Origin: Pipra filicauda
Taxonomy: Eukaryota > Chordata > Aves > Passeriformes > Pipridae
Direction of reading: 5' to 3'
DNA length: 64,000 nt
NCBI RefSeq assembly: GCF_003945595.2
Contig: NW_024104332.1
Span: 3,038,001-3,102,000, forward strand
Positions 1-11,066 of this stretch are shown piece by piece. A model generated the notes under the pieces. That model was not told where the DNA came from. It worked only from the letters and a program-made list of their open reading frames with translations, and searched no databases. Position 1 is the first letter of the stretch. Every line of letters begins with the position of its first letter. Both the position numbers and the translations under genes were made by a program.

Positions 1-262
1 AGGGGGAATGGCTTCCTACTGCCAGAGGGCAGGGTAAGATATTGGGAAGAAATTCCTCCCTGTGATGGTGGTGAGGCCCCAGCACAGGTTGCCCAGAGAA
101 GCTGTGGCTGCCCTACCCCTGGAAGTGTCCAAGGCCAGGTTGGATGGGGTTTGGAGCAACCTAGTCCAATGGAAGGTGTCCCTGCCCATGGCAGGGGGTT
201 GGAATGAGATGAGAGCTTTAAGGTCCCTCTCACCCCCAACTCTTCTGGAATTCTATGAAGTA
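1..262 (+). repeat. CR1 LINE 3' fragment
   Basis: Plus-strand copy of the avian CR1 3' end: the gaggccccagcacaggttgc block, a cttggagcaacct-type block, a gcccatggcaggggg block and a terminal ttctatgaa tail near 250-258. It lies in the MCM3AP intron, antisense to that gene and truncated by the window edge. Confidence 0.9.
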
Positions 263-512
263 GCTACAGGGATACCAACCCCTTTTCTTGAGGGAAAGAT
301 GCAAAATTAAAGAACTTTTCATAGTTACAGCAATAAAAACTATATTAAAGTTTGCACCCATCAGTATCCCAGTGCTTTGCCTAGAGAGCTCGGCCCCTAC
401 TCTTCGCCTGTTCCTTTTTTTTGGATCCAAACTTCAGGAGCAACTCCCCTACATTTAGCCCTTTGCCTGACATCAGTCTGAGCCCCCCAGGGATCATTTT
501 CCTCACACTTAC

Positions 513-673
513 CCATCTGATACACTGAGGCCATAATAACTTATAAAATCAGATGCCTCCTCACAATCTTTGAACAGCAGCATGCGGACCAGGTGGTCCA
601 AGGGAAACGCTGTACATCTTTGGGTGCTCACAGTGTAGGCAATATTGAGGGATTTGAGACCATCTTTACGAAT
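513..673 (-). CDS. MCM3AP: MCM3AP exon 10, last in window
   Basis: 161-nt exon: [19 protein letters not shown] through [17 protein letters not shown] to SVSDG. Acceptor cctccag, donor gtaagt at 512-507. The next exon lies left of position 1. Confidence 0.94.
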
Positions 674-3600
674 CTGGAGGAAAAGGAAAAGCCACGTAAC
701 TACCAAGAAAACACCCAAAATGCAATATAAAGCATACAATAAACACAAAAATCACGTTTAAATACATCAATACTTTGTCATCAAATACCCACACCAACAA
801 CTATTCAGATTTAACTTTCTTTTTAAATTCTATGCACTTGGCTTTCCAGTTTCTGTTCCTCCTTCATGACGCTCATTTTTGAGCGTATCCCTTTGTGAAT
901 CTTGTGCTGAAAAAACACCTTGCAAGGGCTTCTGATAGTGCAGGTTCATATTTGCTCTGCAAGATTCCCAGGCCTGTTTCTCTGCTTCCCAATTATTATT
1001 TTCAGGGGAAATACATTTTGTGGTGTGCTGTTGGGAACTAGGCGAATTACCATCAGACCTTTGTGATGCAGTCATCATCACTTTGTATAAGAAGAAAGGA
1101 ATTAAATCAGATTGCTCAAATTACCGTGGTATTACTCTGCTCTCCATTGCTGGCAAAATCCTGGCAAGAATACTCTTGAACAGACTAATACCCACTATAG
1201 CAGAAGGAATTCTACCTGAAAGTCAGTGTGGTTTCAGAGCCAACAGGAGCACCACAGACATGGTATTTGTTCTCAAGACAACTGCAAGAGAAGTGTAGGG
1301 AACAGAACTAAGGTCGAACCTTTGTCGACCTCACCAAGGCTTTCGATACTGTGAGCAGAAATGGTCTGTGGCAGATTTTGGAACATTTACATTGTCCCCC
1401 CAAGTTCCTTAAAATGATCATCTCACTCCACGAGGATCAGCACGGCCAAGTCAGATATGGCAATGCACTTTCTGAGCCCTTTCTAATAAAGAATAGTGTG
1501 AAACAAGGCTGCGTTCTCGCTCCAACCCTATTCACAATCTTTTTCAGCAGGATGCTCCAAAGGGCCATGGCTGACCTCAATGATCAGGACGGGATCTACA
1601 TTCAATGGAATGTAGATGTACTGATGGAAGCCTATTCAACCTAAGGTGACTGAAGGCCCACACCAAGACCTTAAACCATCTTGTCCAGGAGTTGCTCTAT
1701 GCTGATGATGCCGCCCTTGTTGCCCACACAGAAGCAGCCCTGCAGTGTTTAACATCCTGCTTTGCAGATGCTGCTGAGCTCTTTGCGCTGGAAGTCAGCT
1801 TAAAGAAGATGGAAGTTCTCCATCAACCAGCACCTCAGGAAGCCTTCTATCATCCCCACATCACCATTGGCCAATCAGAGCTCAAATCAGTTCAGCACTT
1901 TAATTACCTAGGTAGCCTCATCTCCTCGGACGGTAAGATTGATGGAGAGGTTAGCAAAGGCATACAGTGTTTTTGGAAAAGTCCATAAAAGAGTTTGGTG
2001 TAATAAACACCTGAAGAAAAGTACAAAGATCAGTGTCTACAGAGCCATTGTGCTGTCTACTCTCTTGTATGGGTCCGAATCATGGGTCATCTAGTGCCAC
2101 CACCTGTGTCTCCTAGAACGCTTCCATCAACGCTGTCTCCGCACAATCCTAAACATCCACTGGCCAGATTATGTGACCAATACATCTGTTCTAGAGCAAG
2201 CAGCAGTCACAAGTATTGAGGCCATGTTGCTGAGAGCACAGCTGCGCTGCGCAGGGCACATCTCAAGGATGAAGGACCAACAACTGCCTCCCTAAGATCT
2301 TGCTTTATGGTGAACTTGCCACCGGCTGCCGCAAGAGAGGAAACCCAAAGAGGAGATACAAAGACTCCCTGAAACAACATCTCAGCCTTGGCCATATTGA
2401 TCACCATAACTGGTCTGCTCTGGCCTCCAATCGGGAGGTCTGGAGACACACCATCTATAACACTGCTGCTTCCTTTGAGAAAGCACACAGGATCACTCTT
2501 GAGGAGAAAAGACAATGCAGAAAGAATCGTGCCTTGCAGAATATACCACCTAAGGAGTCTTTCTGCTGTGCCTTTTGCAATCAGATATTTCTCTCTCGTA
2601 TTGGCCTCATTAGCCACCAGTGTGCTTGTAACAAATGTGGATAGATCCTTCCTAAATCTTCGTTTGCAAAGCCTAGCCATGATGATGACGATGACATATC
2701 TGTATACAGTTATGGGGGAAAAAAATGCCAAGAAGAACATTTTAATATTTGCCTTTTATATCACAGCAGAAAGCTCCTGATTAATTTTTAATACTTCTGA
2801 AGAAGTAATAACATTATTTTTAAGGCTCAATATTTACTAAGTTTTCTGCTAAATCCCAGATTGTTTTACTGATTAATAGTTTAAAAAAATATCCTTTTTC
2901 TCACCTGGTTGAAATAACCATGTAAGAGACAAGCATTCAGATAGGAAGCTGTTTGCACAAGCTTGAAAAACCTCACAAAGTTGTTGCTGTTTAATGCAGC
3001 AAAAGCTTGAACTGCAAATCTAACTTCAGGAGAGTTTCTAACCTCTGGATGAAACTGTTGAACTTCTCTGTGAAGACAAAAGACAGAGACAAACCTTTTG
3101 CTTCAATATTAACTATCACAATCCAACAGCAACCTATAACAACACAGAATTAAAAACAGGAGCATTACAATTTGTCTGGACTTAATCCTAAACTCAATTC
3201 TTCCCAGAGACAAAAAGAGAAAACAAGTGGTGTCTTGTTCCCACCTGAGAATATCCCCCTTGTTGAGATTCAGCAAGACATTATAACCTCGGAACTCTGC
3301 TTCACTCTTGCAGTAAATTCCCTTGTTAGCCAGGTCCTGATACATCTCCTTCAAGCTCTGCAGGCATTTAGTCATGTTCTCATTGTTGATTTTGGCATCA
3401 AAGGAAGACATGGGCTCTTCACACAAGTGGTGAGCACAGTGGATGTGAAAGCGAGTGCACTTCTCAATCAGAGACACCATCAGCGGGTTGCAGAGATGTT
3501 GTTGGGTTATATCCTAACCAGAATGATAAAGAATTACATACACTTTTAAACAAGTTGAAGACCAGTCACCTTTGGAAAAACCACTTCACTGTGCTTTGAG

Positions 3601-6600
3601 TCACCCTGCAATTCAAAACGTTTGTTTCACTTTTTTTGCTTCACTTTTTTACAGCATGATGTGATCTTTTACTTTCTATCACCAAACACCTCCATCCACA
3701 GTGCTTACCTTTCTTATTCCACGAGTTCTGTTCCAGACAAAGTCATACCACTCTCGGTAGTTTCCTTCTCCCTGATCCATAATGTTTGTCACTAAATAGT
3801 CCATGGTCATACTCAACACCTCAGAGGGTCTCAATTCATGGGGCAAAGGTTCCTCCTGATCTGCCGAAGACCTGCTATATTCCTTGATTGCTGCTGCATG
3901 ATCTACCTGCAAGATGTGGAGAAAACAATCAAAATCCAAGACATATGGACAACTTTGCAGGAGTAAAGAGGATTTCATCCCATCTATGCCATCACTTCAG
4001 TAAGGAGCAGATTTTTAAAGTCTTGACTTAGTCTCAAACTCATAACCTTCAAGACAACATATATAACTGTTACATATAATTACGTAAAATACGTAATTAT
4101 AGTTTTAGGACTATAGTTCTAAAAACTTGTCTAGCTAAATAAAAGACAACTTAGAGTGAAAAAGCAATTCTCTAGCCTTCTTGTTTTCCAATGGAGAACT
4201 GAAAGGCATTAACGAAACAGCCTACAGAATTTTTCCACCAAAATTAACCCTGTAAACAACTAAACAACACTGATGGTTTTAATGAGCAGCAGAAAAACTG
4301 ATATCCTGGCAATCTCGTACCTTGTCAGATCCTAGAAGCAATTCAAAGATGCTGAGCTGGTTTCTTGTCTCCCTCATGTAACGCTCCTTTTCAGGACACA
4401 TGTCTGGGCAAGTGCCAACAACAGTTTTTGCTTTGTCAAGATCAGTCCTTTTTATTCGAGCTAAAAAAAATAAATAATTGAACAAACACTAAGCATCCCT
4501 TGTTTGGTTTTTTTTCATGACAAGCTATTACTTTGATGTGCCAAAAGAGCCCTGAGCACACAAGGCTATACCCACACGATGTAGTCAGAAATGCACAAGG
4601 ATGGGGTTCCCCCCACTCTGGGGCCTGTCCCAGGGTTGCACATTGAAGAGTTTTGCTGAAAAGACTGAAGCTTCTAAAAGATACCCAACGTTCTGTGTCC
4701 TAAGTAAGCATCAGCAATTTCAAAATTCCACATCAAATGGAAGAGAAATTTGTTTGTAGGTATTAAAAATGAGACCTTAAATTAAAAGTAAGGTCAGTTT
4801 TGAACCTGCAAGAAAGGATGGAAGGGTTTACAACCAGCACTGTGAAACAAAGGGCCATTTCTTGAAATAATTACCAGCTGTGTAATAGTTCAAATTTAGA
4901 GAAACACTAGAGGCCCTGGCACAGCTTGCCCAGAGAAGCTGTAGCTGCCCCACCCCTGGAAGTGTCCAAGGTCAGGTTGGATGGGGCTGGGAGAAAACTG
5001 GGCTAGTGGAAGGTGTCTCTGCCCATGGCAGGGAAGTGGGACAGGATGAGCTTTAAGGTCCCTTCCAATCCAAACCATTCTGTGGTTCTATGAAATGCAG
5101 TTTGAGTCACTTTTAAAGAGCCTGTAGAGATGGAAATCTCCCTGTGTGCTCTCCTTCACAGAAGATGAACTGTCTGCCCTTCCCTTTACACAAGAAATTG
5201 CATGTGCAATAAGTAAAACAGATTTTCGTGTGTTCTACAAGAGAAAAAGTGATACACTAGGTATTTTACAGAATGCTCCATGTTAAACTCCCATTTCCAT
5301 AGTATCACAACAGCTTTGCCACAAACCCCAAACCCTTACTTTTTTCCAGCAGAGCAGCAGATGTTACACTCAACTTGTGTAATTACCTTGCCGCATGATT
5401 TTGTCCCTTTGGTCCAAAAGCCGGTATCTTTCTTCAGATGTCTCTGCCATTAATCCCACCAGGTTACCAAGGGATGACAGTGAGGTTCCCAAGCCCTCTG
5501 AGCTCTGCCCTTCAGAACTAGAATCAAACAGATCTGCTTCAAACTGCAGCGCCTTTCGAAGACCAGGCTTCTTTGCTGGAGAACTAAAAAGAGAAGGGTT
5601 TTTTTAGCAATAATAATACACTAGTGCATGCCCTGTCTTAGTCAGTGCACTGTTCTTCAGGATGCCAGCATTTGTTTAGAAGAGTATTTTGTCCACAAGG
5701 CAACATATCTCAGGAAGGACATTGAGGTACTGGAGCAGGTCCAGAGGAGAGCAATGAGGCTGGTGAAGGGACTCAAGCACAAGTGCTATGAGGAGAGGCT
5801 GAGGGAGTTGGGGCTGTTCAGCCTGGAGAAGAGGAGGCTCAGGGGAGACCTCCTCACTCTCTACAACTCCCTGAAAGGAGGGTGTAGCCAGGTGGGGGTT
5901 GGTCTCTTTTCCCAGGCAACTATCAGTAAGACAAGAGGGCATGGTCTCAAGTTGTGCCAGGGGAGGTTTAGGTTAGATATTAGAAAGAATTTCTTTACAG
6001 AGAGGGTGGTCAGACATTGGAATGGGCTGCCCAGGGAAGTGGTGGATTCTCCGTCCCTGGAGATTTTTAAAAAGAGACTGGATGTGGCACTTGGTGTCAT
6101 GGCCTAGTAACTGCAGTGGTAGTGGATCAAGGGTTGGACTTGATGATCTCGGAGGTCCCTTCCAACCCAGCTGATTCTATGATATCAAATAAATGAAGTA
6201 CATTTGGATGTGCTAAGGTTGTTCTGAGCTAACACCAGCACTGGGAGTTCATCTGGTTAAATCCTCAGCACTGCCCTGACAATGCTACCAAGCATTTCTG
6301 GACTGTGGGGAAAGCCTCAACCTTTGTACAACAGAAAAGGTATTACTGAAAGTGTCTTAGAGAAGACAGAAACAGATGGTTCTTGCAGCATTTCCTGATC
6401 ACTGTGGTACAGCAGTTTGTATTTTAAACTAGGAATTGACCTGCTGGCATGGGAAAAAAAAAAACAAAAAACAACAAATGTTTTCCATAGCAAGAGAGAT
6501 TATTAAAACATTTTACAGGACAAACATTCCTTTTAACTTAAGGAACTTTGATTCCTTCACAACACATTACTGATTTTAGAATTATATGACTACACATATC

Positions 6601-9600
6601 AAATTACTTCTGTCAGACTAGACACACCATTGAGTATGACAGAAAGACAACAACCTTGCCACTTCTGTGACTGCCACAAAACAGGAGGATTCCTGTGCAG
6701 ACTACTGATTCCAAGTGAGAGAAGACAATGATCCAAACTGCTCTGAAAAGGGGACTCTGATTCTACAGAACTCTGACTGCCTACAAAGGAAACTGCTCGC
6801 TTCGGGAGCTTGTAGTGTCACTACTGCTTGGTCCCAGTTTGGCTCTGTGTTGTTTCATTCAATTCCCTCATGCCTCACTACTGCAGGTCCTGTTATGTTG
6901 TTATGGACAAAATATTCAAAAGAAAATACAGAGACCAAAGTGAAAGACCTTAATACTCAGCTAGGAGCATCCTTCTGACCAAGTGTGAGAGCTGTGTGCT
7001 TGTAATGCAGACAAACCAGAAGAGAAGGGAAGCAACACTCCCTGACGAGAACATGACTGTTTGGCACACACTGATCATAGGTTTTCTCTGTGTGCCCTGT
7101 TTCCTGCCAGGTGGATTCCCAGAGAAGCAGACATACCTTCTCCCAGGCATGACACTGCTGGCAGAGGATCTTATTAAAGGTTTTCGAAGCGGGGAATGCT
7201 GATAGCTTTGCTCTTCACTGCCTTGTCTTCCTTCATCTTCCCCTGCTTTCTTATCCTTGGATGAAAATTCTCTTTTTGCTGGACCTGAAATGACACATAA
7301 ACATGAAACCTGCCAAGCAATTTAAGCAACACCTCTTTTTGGCCCCTTGGGGGTGGGGTGGTGAGCAGTTTGTTTAAACAAAAATACTATTGGAGAATAA
7401 AACTTAAGAGTCAGTCATGCATACAGAACTTCCAGGACAACTTGCACTAGGAGCTGCACCAAGTTAAGTTTCTATCAATTACTATCAGAGTCACTGTTCT
7501 ATGAAGAGTATTTTTCAATAAAATACCACTTATCAATAACGCCAATTGTCAGCAGATTGTCAGTAAATGAAGTCTGATCATCATCCAAATTCTCTCAGGT
7601 TTGGGATATAATCCACAGGTCAGAACTCCCTACAGGATACAAAATCCATTTCACCTGGGTAAATCACAATTCCCCGTGCTCCTCCTGAAGCATTTTAATT
7701 ACTTAGGTACTCAAGCTCAGACTAAGGTCGGCACAAGTTACGCTCACACCTGCAGGAAGGGGAAATTTCTTCTCCCAGGAACAATTTTTAAAGCAGTTGG
7801 ATTTCTTAAATCCTCTCAGAATAGTTATTTTAGAATGCTGCCAGGGATGTAACACCACAATAAAATGACAAGGGCAAAGAGGCAGCCCTAGAGCTGCTGC
7901 TTTAAGATGTTAATTCTCAGGGAGACAATTCTGCAGTTGTTTTCTGGAAGGCAAGTCTGTGGCTGGTCAAAGCTGAAGTGAACCCTTCATATGCTGCAGG
8001 TGAAGTGCATCCCCAGGCTGGGATCAGGTACACATGCTGCATTCATAAAGCTAAAGAAAGGGAAGCACTTGACAATTCCAGTGTTTGCCTGGGGATTAAC
8101 AACCTCCTCCTAATCCCAAACAGGGTCTGCAATCAAGGTTTCCCAATTCTAAATTCTGTAGGTTGTTCTCTTTTTTGGTTCAAACAGAGTCTAACTGTTG
8201 ATACACATAACAGCAACCTCAGCAAAACAGACACTCAGCTCCAGGGTACTCCTTATCTTGGTTCTCAGTTCATGGTCTGAGGCAGACAGCAAAGCATTTC
8301 AAACTGGGTTTTCTTACACCCCCAAAGAACTCCTACTTCTAGACAGAAGCACAAAGTCAACATCACCATATTCCTGCTGTGCAGCTGCATAAAGGATTTC
8401 TAAACTCTCTTCTAAAACTACAGTCATTTCAGGTGTCTTCAGTTCTTCTGTATGGCTGAACAGCATTTTGCTTCAGATCAAGCAACAGGTTTTAGACAAC
8501 GTGAATTTAAGAGAGAAACAGTGCAATTTTCAACCATGATATCTCCTACTAGAGATAATTTTGATATCATTCTCACTACATCAGGAAAAGGGAAGAGCAG
8601 CTAGAATGCTATTTACCCATCACCCAGTAATCTGGAAACAGACTTACTCGTCTTCTTCTTTTGCCAAAATGTTACTATGTCTTTGTGTAACTCTTTCGCT
8701 TTTTTCCTGGCAAGAGCTGCAGAGGCCTGAAAGAAAACCAAAGCAGAGCAAGAAAACCTATTGATACCACAACAACAAAACTCACAGCACAGCAAGAGAA
8801 ACATTGCCAGAGAAACGTTTACCAATTCCCACAAAATTCTGGTTGCTGCATTTTAGCCTCTCACTTAAGAACAATCAGCTGGACTAGTCCCGTCCCCGTC
8901 CCCCCCCAAAAAATAGTGCTTTTCTAAGAGCTACAGCAAATTTAGGGCACTTGAAACCAAAGGTGTGTTTTTAAGCACAAAATAGAATCAGATCATGCAG
9001 TCTCTGAACTGGCTGCTTAACACACCTCAGTGCTGAGACCCGAAAGACCATCCAGTCCCACCCCCTACCAAGGGCAGGTACATCTTTCACTAGCTCAGGT
9101 TGCTCCAAGCCCCACCTAACCTAACCTTGAACACTTAGAGGAATGGGGCAGCCACAGCAACCTGTGCCAGGGCCTCACCACCCTCACAAGGAAAAATTTC
9201 TTCTTAACATCTAAGTAATATAAAAGTAACTCCTCTTTTACTTTAAACTGTTTGCCCTTGTCCTCTCCCTACCTGCTGTCCCCGTAAAAAGTCACTCTCT
9301 CTCTTTTCTGTAAGCCACCTTTAGGTACTGGAAGAGGTTCTAAGGTATCCCTGGAGACTCCTGCACGCTGAATACTCCCAACTCTTGTGCCGTCCACTTC
9401 TGATACTCACGTGATCAAAAAAGTGAAGAATGGCCATTTTCTTATTACGCCTGGTCATGACGCGCCGGACTTTTACGAACTGGCCAAAGTGCTTCTCCAG
9501 CACAGTCCTGTCGTTGAGGTAATCAGGGATGTTCTTGCACTGGACGGCCGTCAGCTCGGCGGCAGGCAGGCCCCCCAGCCCCTCCGTGCTCTCGCCGCCG

Positions 9601-10508
9601 CGGGTCCGGCGGGCGGGGGCGGCGGGGGCCGCATCTGTGACGGGAAGGAACACGACGGCAGTCAGAAAGAGGGGTGACAGCACTCAGAAAGCGGGGCTAC
9701 CCCACCACCATCCCCGTTCACCTTCCCGGGGGAGCTCCCGGGCCTCGGCCGGCGGCGGCTCCTCCGCGGCTCCGCGCTCGGGCTCCGCGCCGTCCCCGCG
9801 CTCGCGGTGCTCGCGGGCCTGGCTGCGCAGCATCTCCTCCAGCGTGCGGCCGAACAGGGCCCCGCCGCGGGACCGGCTCAGCACCACCGGCCGCTTCTCC
9901 GGCGGCGCCGCCGCCCGCCCGCCCGCCGCCGCCCGTCGCGGGGAGCGCTCCCGCTCCTCCTTCCGCTTCAGCCCCTTGGCCGCCGGCTCCCCCAGCTCCT
10001 CCGGTAGCGCCCGCGGACCCCTGTCCTCCGGCCGGCCCAGCGCGGCAGCGGGCCGCAAGAACGAGAAGGGTTCCCGCGCCACCGCCGCCTCGGGGCCCGG
10101 TTCGGGCGCGAAGCCGAAGGGCGTCGAGAAGGCGAAGGCGGCGGGAGCGGCCGGGCCCTTCTCCGCCTCGCCGCCCGGCACCGGCTTGAAGGGGGCGGCG
10201 GCGGCGCTCTCGGGCGCCTTGAAGCGGAACTCGGGCGCCGCGAAGGCCCCGCCGCCGCCACCCGGCGCCTCACCCGGGCCTGGGAAGCCGCCCAGGCTGG
10301 TGGGCGGCCTAAAGCTGAACTCCGCGTTCCCTGCCGGGGCCGGCGCCGGGCCCAGCGCGTAGGGTGGCCCAAAGGAAGCGGTGGGCCCGGGGGCGAAGGG
10401 GAGGCCGGCGGGGCCGCCGCCGCCGCCCTGGCCGAACACGGCGGATTGCCCGAAGCGCAGCGGCGGCGGGAAGGCGGGCGGGCCGCGGAACGAGCCCCTC
10501 GAGGACAT
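513..10508 (-). CDS. MCM3AP: MCM3AP (GANP), 5' half, partial at left edge
   Basis: Germinal-centre associated nuclear protein, the SAC3-type scaffold of the TREX-2 complex that couples transcription to mRNA export at nuclear pores. Ten coding exons, in gene order: 9722-10508, 9411-9634, 8648-8726, 7137-7284, 5387-5583, 4321-4460, 3709-3906, 3245-3513, 2905-3067, 513-673. All introns are GT-AG and all codon phases join cleanly, giving 2366 nt (788 codons plus 2 nt). Domain order: G/P-rich N-terminus with a few FG motifs (residues 1-262), RNA-recognition-like fold (about 291-345), linker, then the SAC3/GANP domain opening at [11 protein letters not shown] (about 495-505) and running through the PCI-like region. 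The start codon follows a CpG-rich promoter. The pre-RRM region is shorter than I recall for the mammalian protein. The C-terminal half, including the acetyltransferase-like and MCM3-binding parts, lies beyond position 1. Assignment rests on recognised family sequence; I see no disabling change. Confidence 0.95.
674..2904 (-). other. MCM3AP intron 9 with nested retrotransposon
   Basis: Intron between MCM3AP exons 9 and 10. Positions 1024-2700 are a non-LTR retrotransposon remnant. The flanks, about 674-1020 and 2700-2904, are AT-rich with no gene seen; a minus-strand open frame at 830-1081 has no splice sites or MCM3AP similarity. Confidence 0.8.
1024..2700 (+). mobile_element. Degenerate non-LTR retrotransposon (RTE-like RT, 5' truncated)
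   Basis: Remnant of a reverse-transcriptase ORF spread over shifted frames: about 1024-1298 ([33 protein letters not shown]), 1351-1600 ([20 protein letters not shown]), 1692-1960 (catalytic [11 protein letters not shown] near 1695-1725) and 2300-2644 ([20 protein letters not shown], then a Cys/His cluster CAFCNQ...HQCACNKC at 2565-2640). Stops such as TAG near 1296 and frameshifts show it is dead. The 3' end runs into a short GAT/GAC-rich repeat at about 2681-2696, as in RTE-type elements ending in simple repeats. It is not CR1, the usual avian LINE. The sequence is of a widespread RTE/Jockey-like RT group; AviRTE is the known avian RTE, but I cannot confirm the exact family. Confidence 0.8.
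2905..3067 (-). CDS. MCM3AP: MCM3AP exon 9, SAC3/PCI-like
   Basis: 163-nt exon encoding [19 protein letters not shown] and [20 protein letters not shown]. Acceptor ttcacag, donor gtgagaaa. The next intron, to 674, holds the retrotransposon at 1024-2700. Confidence 0.94.
3245..3513 (-). CDS. MCM3AP: MCM3AP exon 8, SAC3 domain
   Basis: 269-nt exon from [10 protein letters not shown] through [32 protein letters not shown] and [13 protein letters not shown]. Ends with 2 nt of an Arg codon before gtggga. Confidence 0.95.
3709..3906 (-). CDS. MCM3AP: MCM3AP exon 7, SAC3 domain
   Basis: 198 nt, phase 0 at both ends. Encodes [20 protein letters not shown] through [16 protein letters not shown], a strongly conserved helical part of the SAC3 domain. 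Donor gtaagc. Confidence 0.95.
4321..4460 (-). CDS. MCM3AP: MCM3AP exon 6, SAC3 signature
   Basis: 140-nt exon carrying [15 protein letters not shown] and [15 protein letters not shown], the entry signature of SAC3/GANP domains. Acceptor ttttttag, donor gtacga. Confidence 0.95.
4908..5095 (+). repeat. CR1 LINE 3' fragment
   Basis: CR1 3' end on the plus strand, with the ccctggcacagcttgcccag block and a ccattctgtggttctatgaa tail. Located in MCM3AP intron 5 (4461-5386), antisense to the gene. Confidence 0.9.
5387..5583 (-). CDS. MCM3AP: MCM3AP exon 5
   Basis: 197-nt exon (about residues 413-478) with [18 protein letters not shown] and the conserved [20 protein letters not shown] leading into the SAC3 domain. 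Acceptor tttttag, donor gtaatt. Confidence 0.93.
5584..7136 (-). other. MCM3AP intron 4
   Basis: Intron holding the CR1 fragment at 5690-6183. In 6184-7136 I see no gene; open frames at 6715-7202 have no coding signature. Confidence 0.75.
5690..6183 (+). repeat. CR1 LINE fragment with end of ORF2
   Basis: Plus-strand CR1 containing the last part of ORF2, open from about 5690 to a TAG near 6107 ([19 protein letters not shown] ... [17 protein letters not shown]), followed by the short 3' region ending in gattctatgat. Same subfamily as the minus-strand copy at 19352-20278. Lies in MCM3AP intron 4. Confidence 0.92.
7137..7284 (-). CDS. MCM3AP: MCM3AP exon 4, linker
   Basis: 148-nt exon coding a charged Ser/Lys-rich linker (about residues 364-412) with HSPLRKPL. 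Acceptor atttcag, donor gtatgt. Phase fits both neighbours (A|GT in, AG|T out). Confidence 0.9.
7285..8647 (-). other. MCM3AP intron 3
   Basis: 1.36 kb of unique-looking intron. No gene, RNA or recognisable repeat seen. Confidence 0.7.
8648..8726 (-). CDS. MCM3AP: MCM3AP exon 3, end of RRM-like fold
   Basis: 79-nt exon encoding [20 protein letters not shown] and a lysine-rich end. It completes the RRM-like fold. Acceptor ctttcag, donor gtaagt; ends with 1 nt of a Ser codon. Confidence 0.92.
9035..9355 (-). repeat. CR1 LINE 3' fragment, diverged
   Basis: Minus-strand CR1 remnant in MCM3AP intron 2: ccatccagtcccaccccct, a ggttgctccaagccccacct block, and gcaacctgtgccagggcctc are recognisable. 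More diverged than the other copies. Confidence 0.8.
9411..9634 (-). CDS. MCM3AP: MCM3AP exon 2, RRM-like start
   Basis: Acceptor cacag before 9634, donor gtgagt after the DH codons. Encodes about residues 263-337, including [20 protein letters not shown] and [10 protein letters not shown], the beginning of the RNA-recognition-like fold. Phase 1 in, phase 0 out. Confidence 0.93.
9722..10508 (-). CDS. MCM3AP: MCM3AP coding exon 1
   Basis: Begins ATG at 10508-10506 and ends before a gtgaac donor with 1 nt of an Asp codon. Encodes residues 1-262: G/P/A-rich, with nucleoporin-like motifs RFGQ and VFGQ near residues 18-27, a basic stretch [13 protein letters not shown], and [10 protein letters not shown] near the end. 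Extremely GC-rich, so all six frames look open; the other-frame ORFs here are shadows. Confidence 0.9.
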
Positions 10509-10727
10509 GGTGGACGCGGCCGCCCCAGACCGCCGAAACAGCTGGGGGCGGGGGGGACGGGCCGCGCATGCCTAGGACAGGACGCGAATAGGAGCGGTAG
10601 GCAGTTGACCGAGGGTGCGGTTATATGGGCGGGGCTACGGTGGTGGGCGGAGCGATAGGCGGTGTCTCCGGGAGTGGGCGGGATCTCGATTGGTTCGCGG
10701 GGCGGTGGGCGGGGCTCCGGTGCCGCC
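10509..10727. promoter_or_regulatory. Bidirectional promoter MCM3AP / YBEY
   Basis: The 219 bp between the divergent start codons. It contains GC boxes (gggcgggg near 10627-10634; gtgggcggg near 10675 and 10706), an inverted CCAAT box (attgg, 10689-10693) and an NRF1-like cgcgcatgcc near 10563. No convincing TATA box. 5' UTRs of both genes must lie here; transcription starts cannot be placed from sequence alone. Confidence 0.8.
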
Positions 10728-11066
10728 ATGAGCGTGGTGCTGCGGAACGCTCAGCGCTCCGTGCCCGTGCGCCGGGCCCCGCTCCGCCGCGCTGTATGCG
10801 CCCTGCGCGCCGCCCTGGGCGCCTCCCGCTTCGATGTGGGGCTCGTCTGCGCCGGCAACGCGCTGATGCAGCGTCTGAACGGCGCCTACCGACAGCGCCC
10901 GGAGCCCACCGACGTCCTGTCCTTCCCGTTCCACCAGGTGGCGGCGGGGGAGTTGCCGCGGCCGCGCTGCCGCGGCGAGTACAACCTGGGGGACATCTTC
11001 CTGGGCGTGGAGTACATCCACCAGCAGTGCCGCGACGCCGGGGAGGACTTTGAGGGCGTGCTGGTG
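10728..11066 (+). CDS. YBEY: YBEY exon 1
   Basis: 113 codons, phase 0, donor gtgagc. Holds the N-terminal fold and the DVLSFPFH and NLGDIFLGVEYI family motifs. Confidence 0.94.

Noticed and set aside
830..1081. Minus-strand 83-codon frame in MCM3AP intron 9
   Set aside because: Considered as an extra MCM3AP exon, but exons 9 and 10 already join in phase with family sequence and it has no matching splice sites.
2207..2740. 177-codon minus-strand frame
   Set aside because: Reverse of the retrotransposon 3' end; no similarity to anything on that strand.
5628..6107. 159-codon frame that looks like a protein gene
   Set aside because: It is the truncated C-terminal part of CR1 ORF2 in a repeat; listed as a repeat instead.
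9529..10362. 277-codon plus-strand open frame (and others) over MCM3AP exon 1
   Set aside because: Antisense shadow of the GC-rich exon; Ser/Arg/Pro/Ala low-complexity product with no family resemblance.
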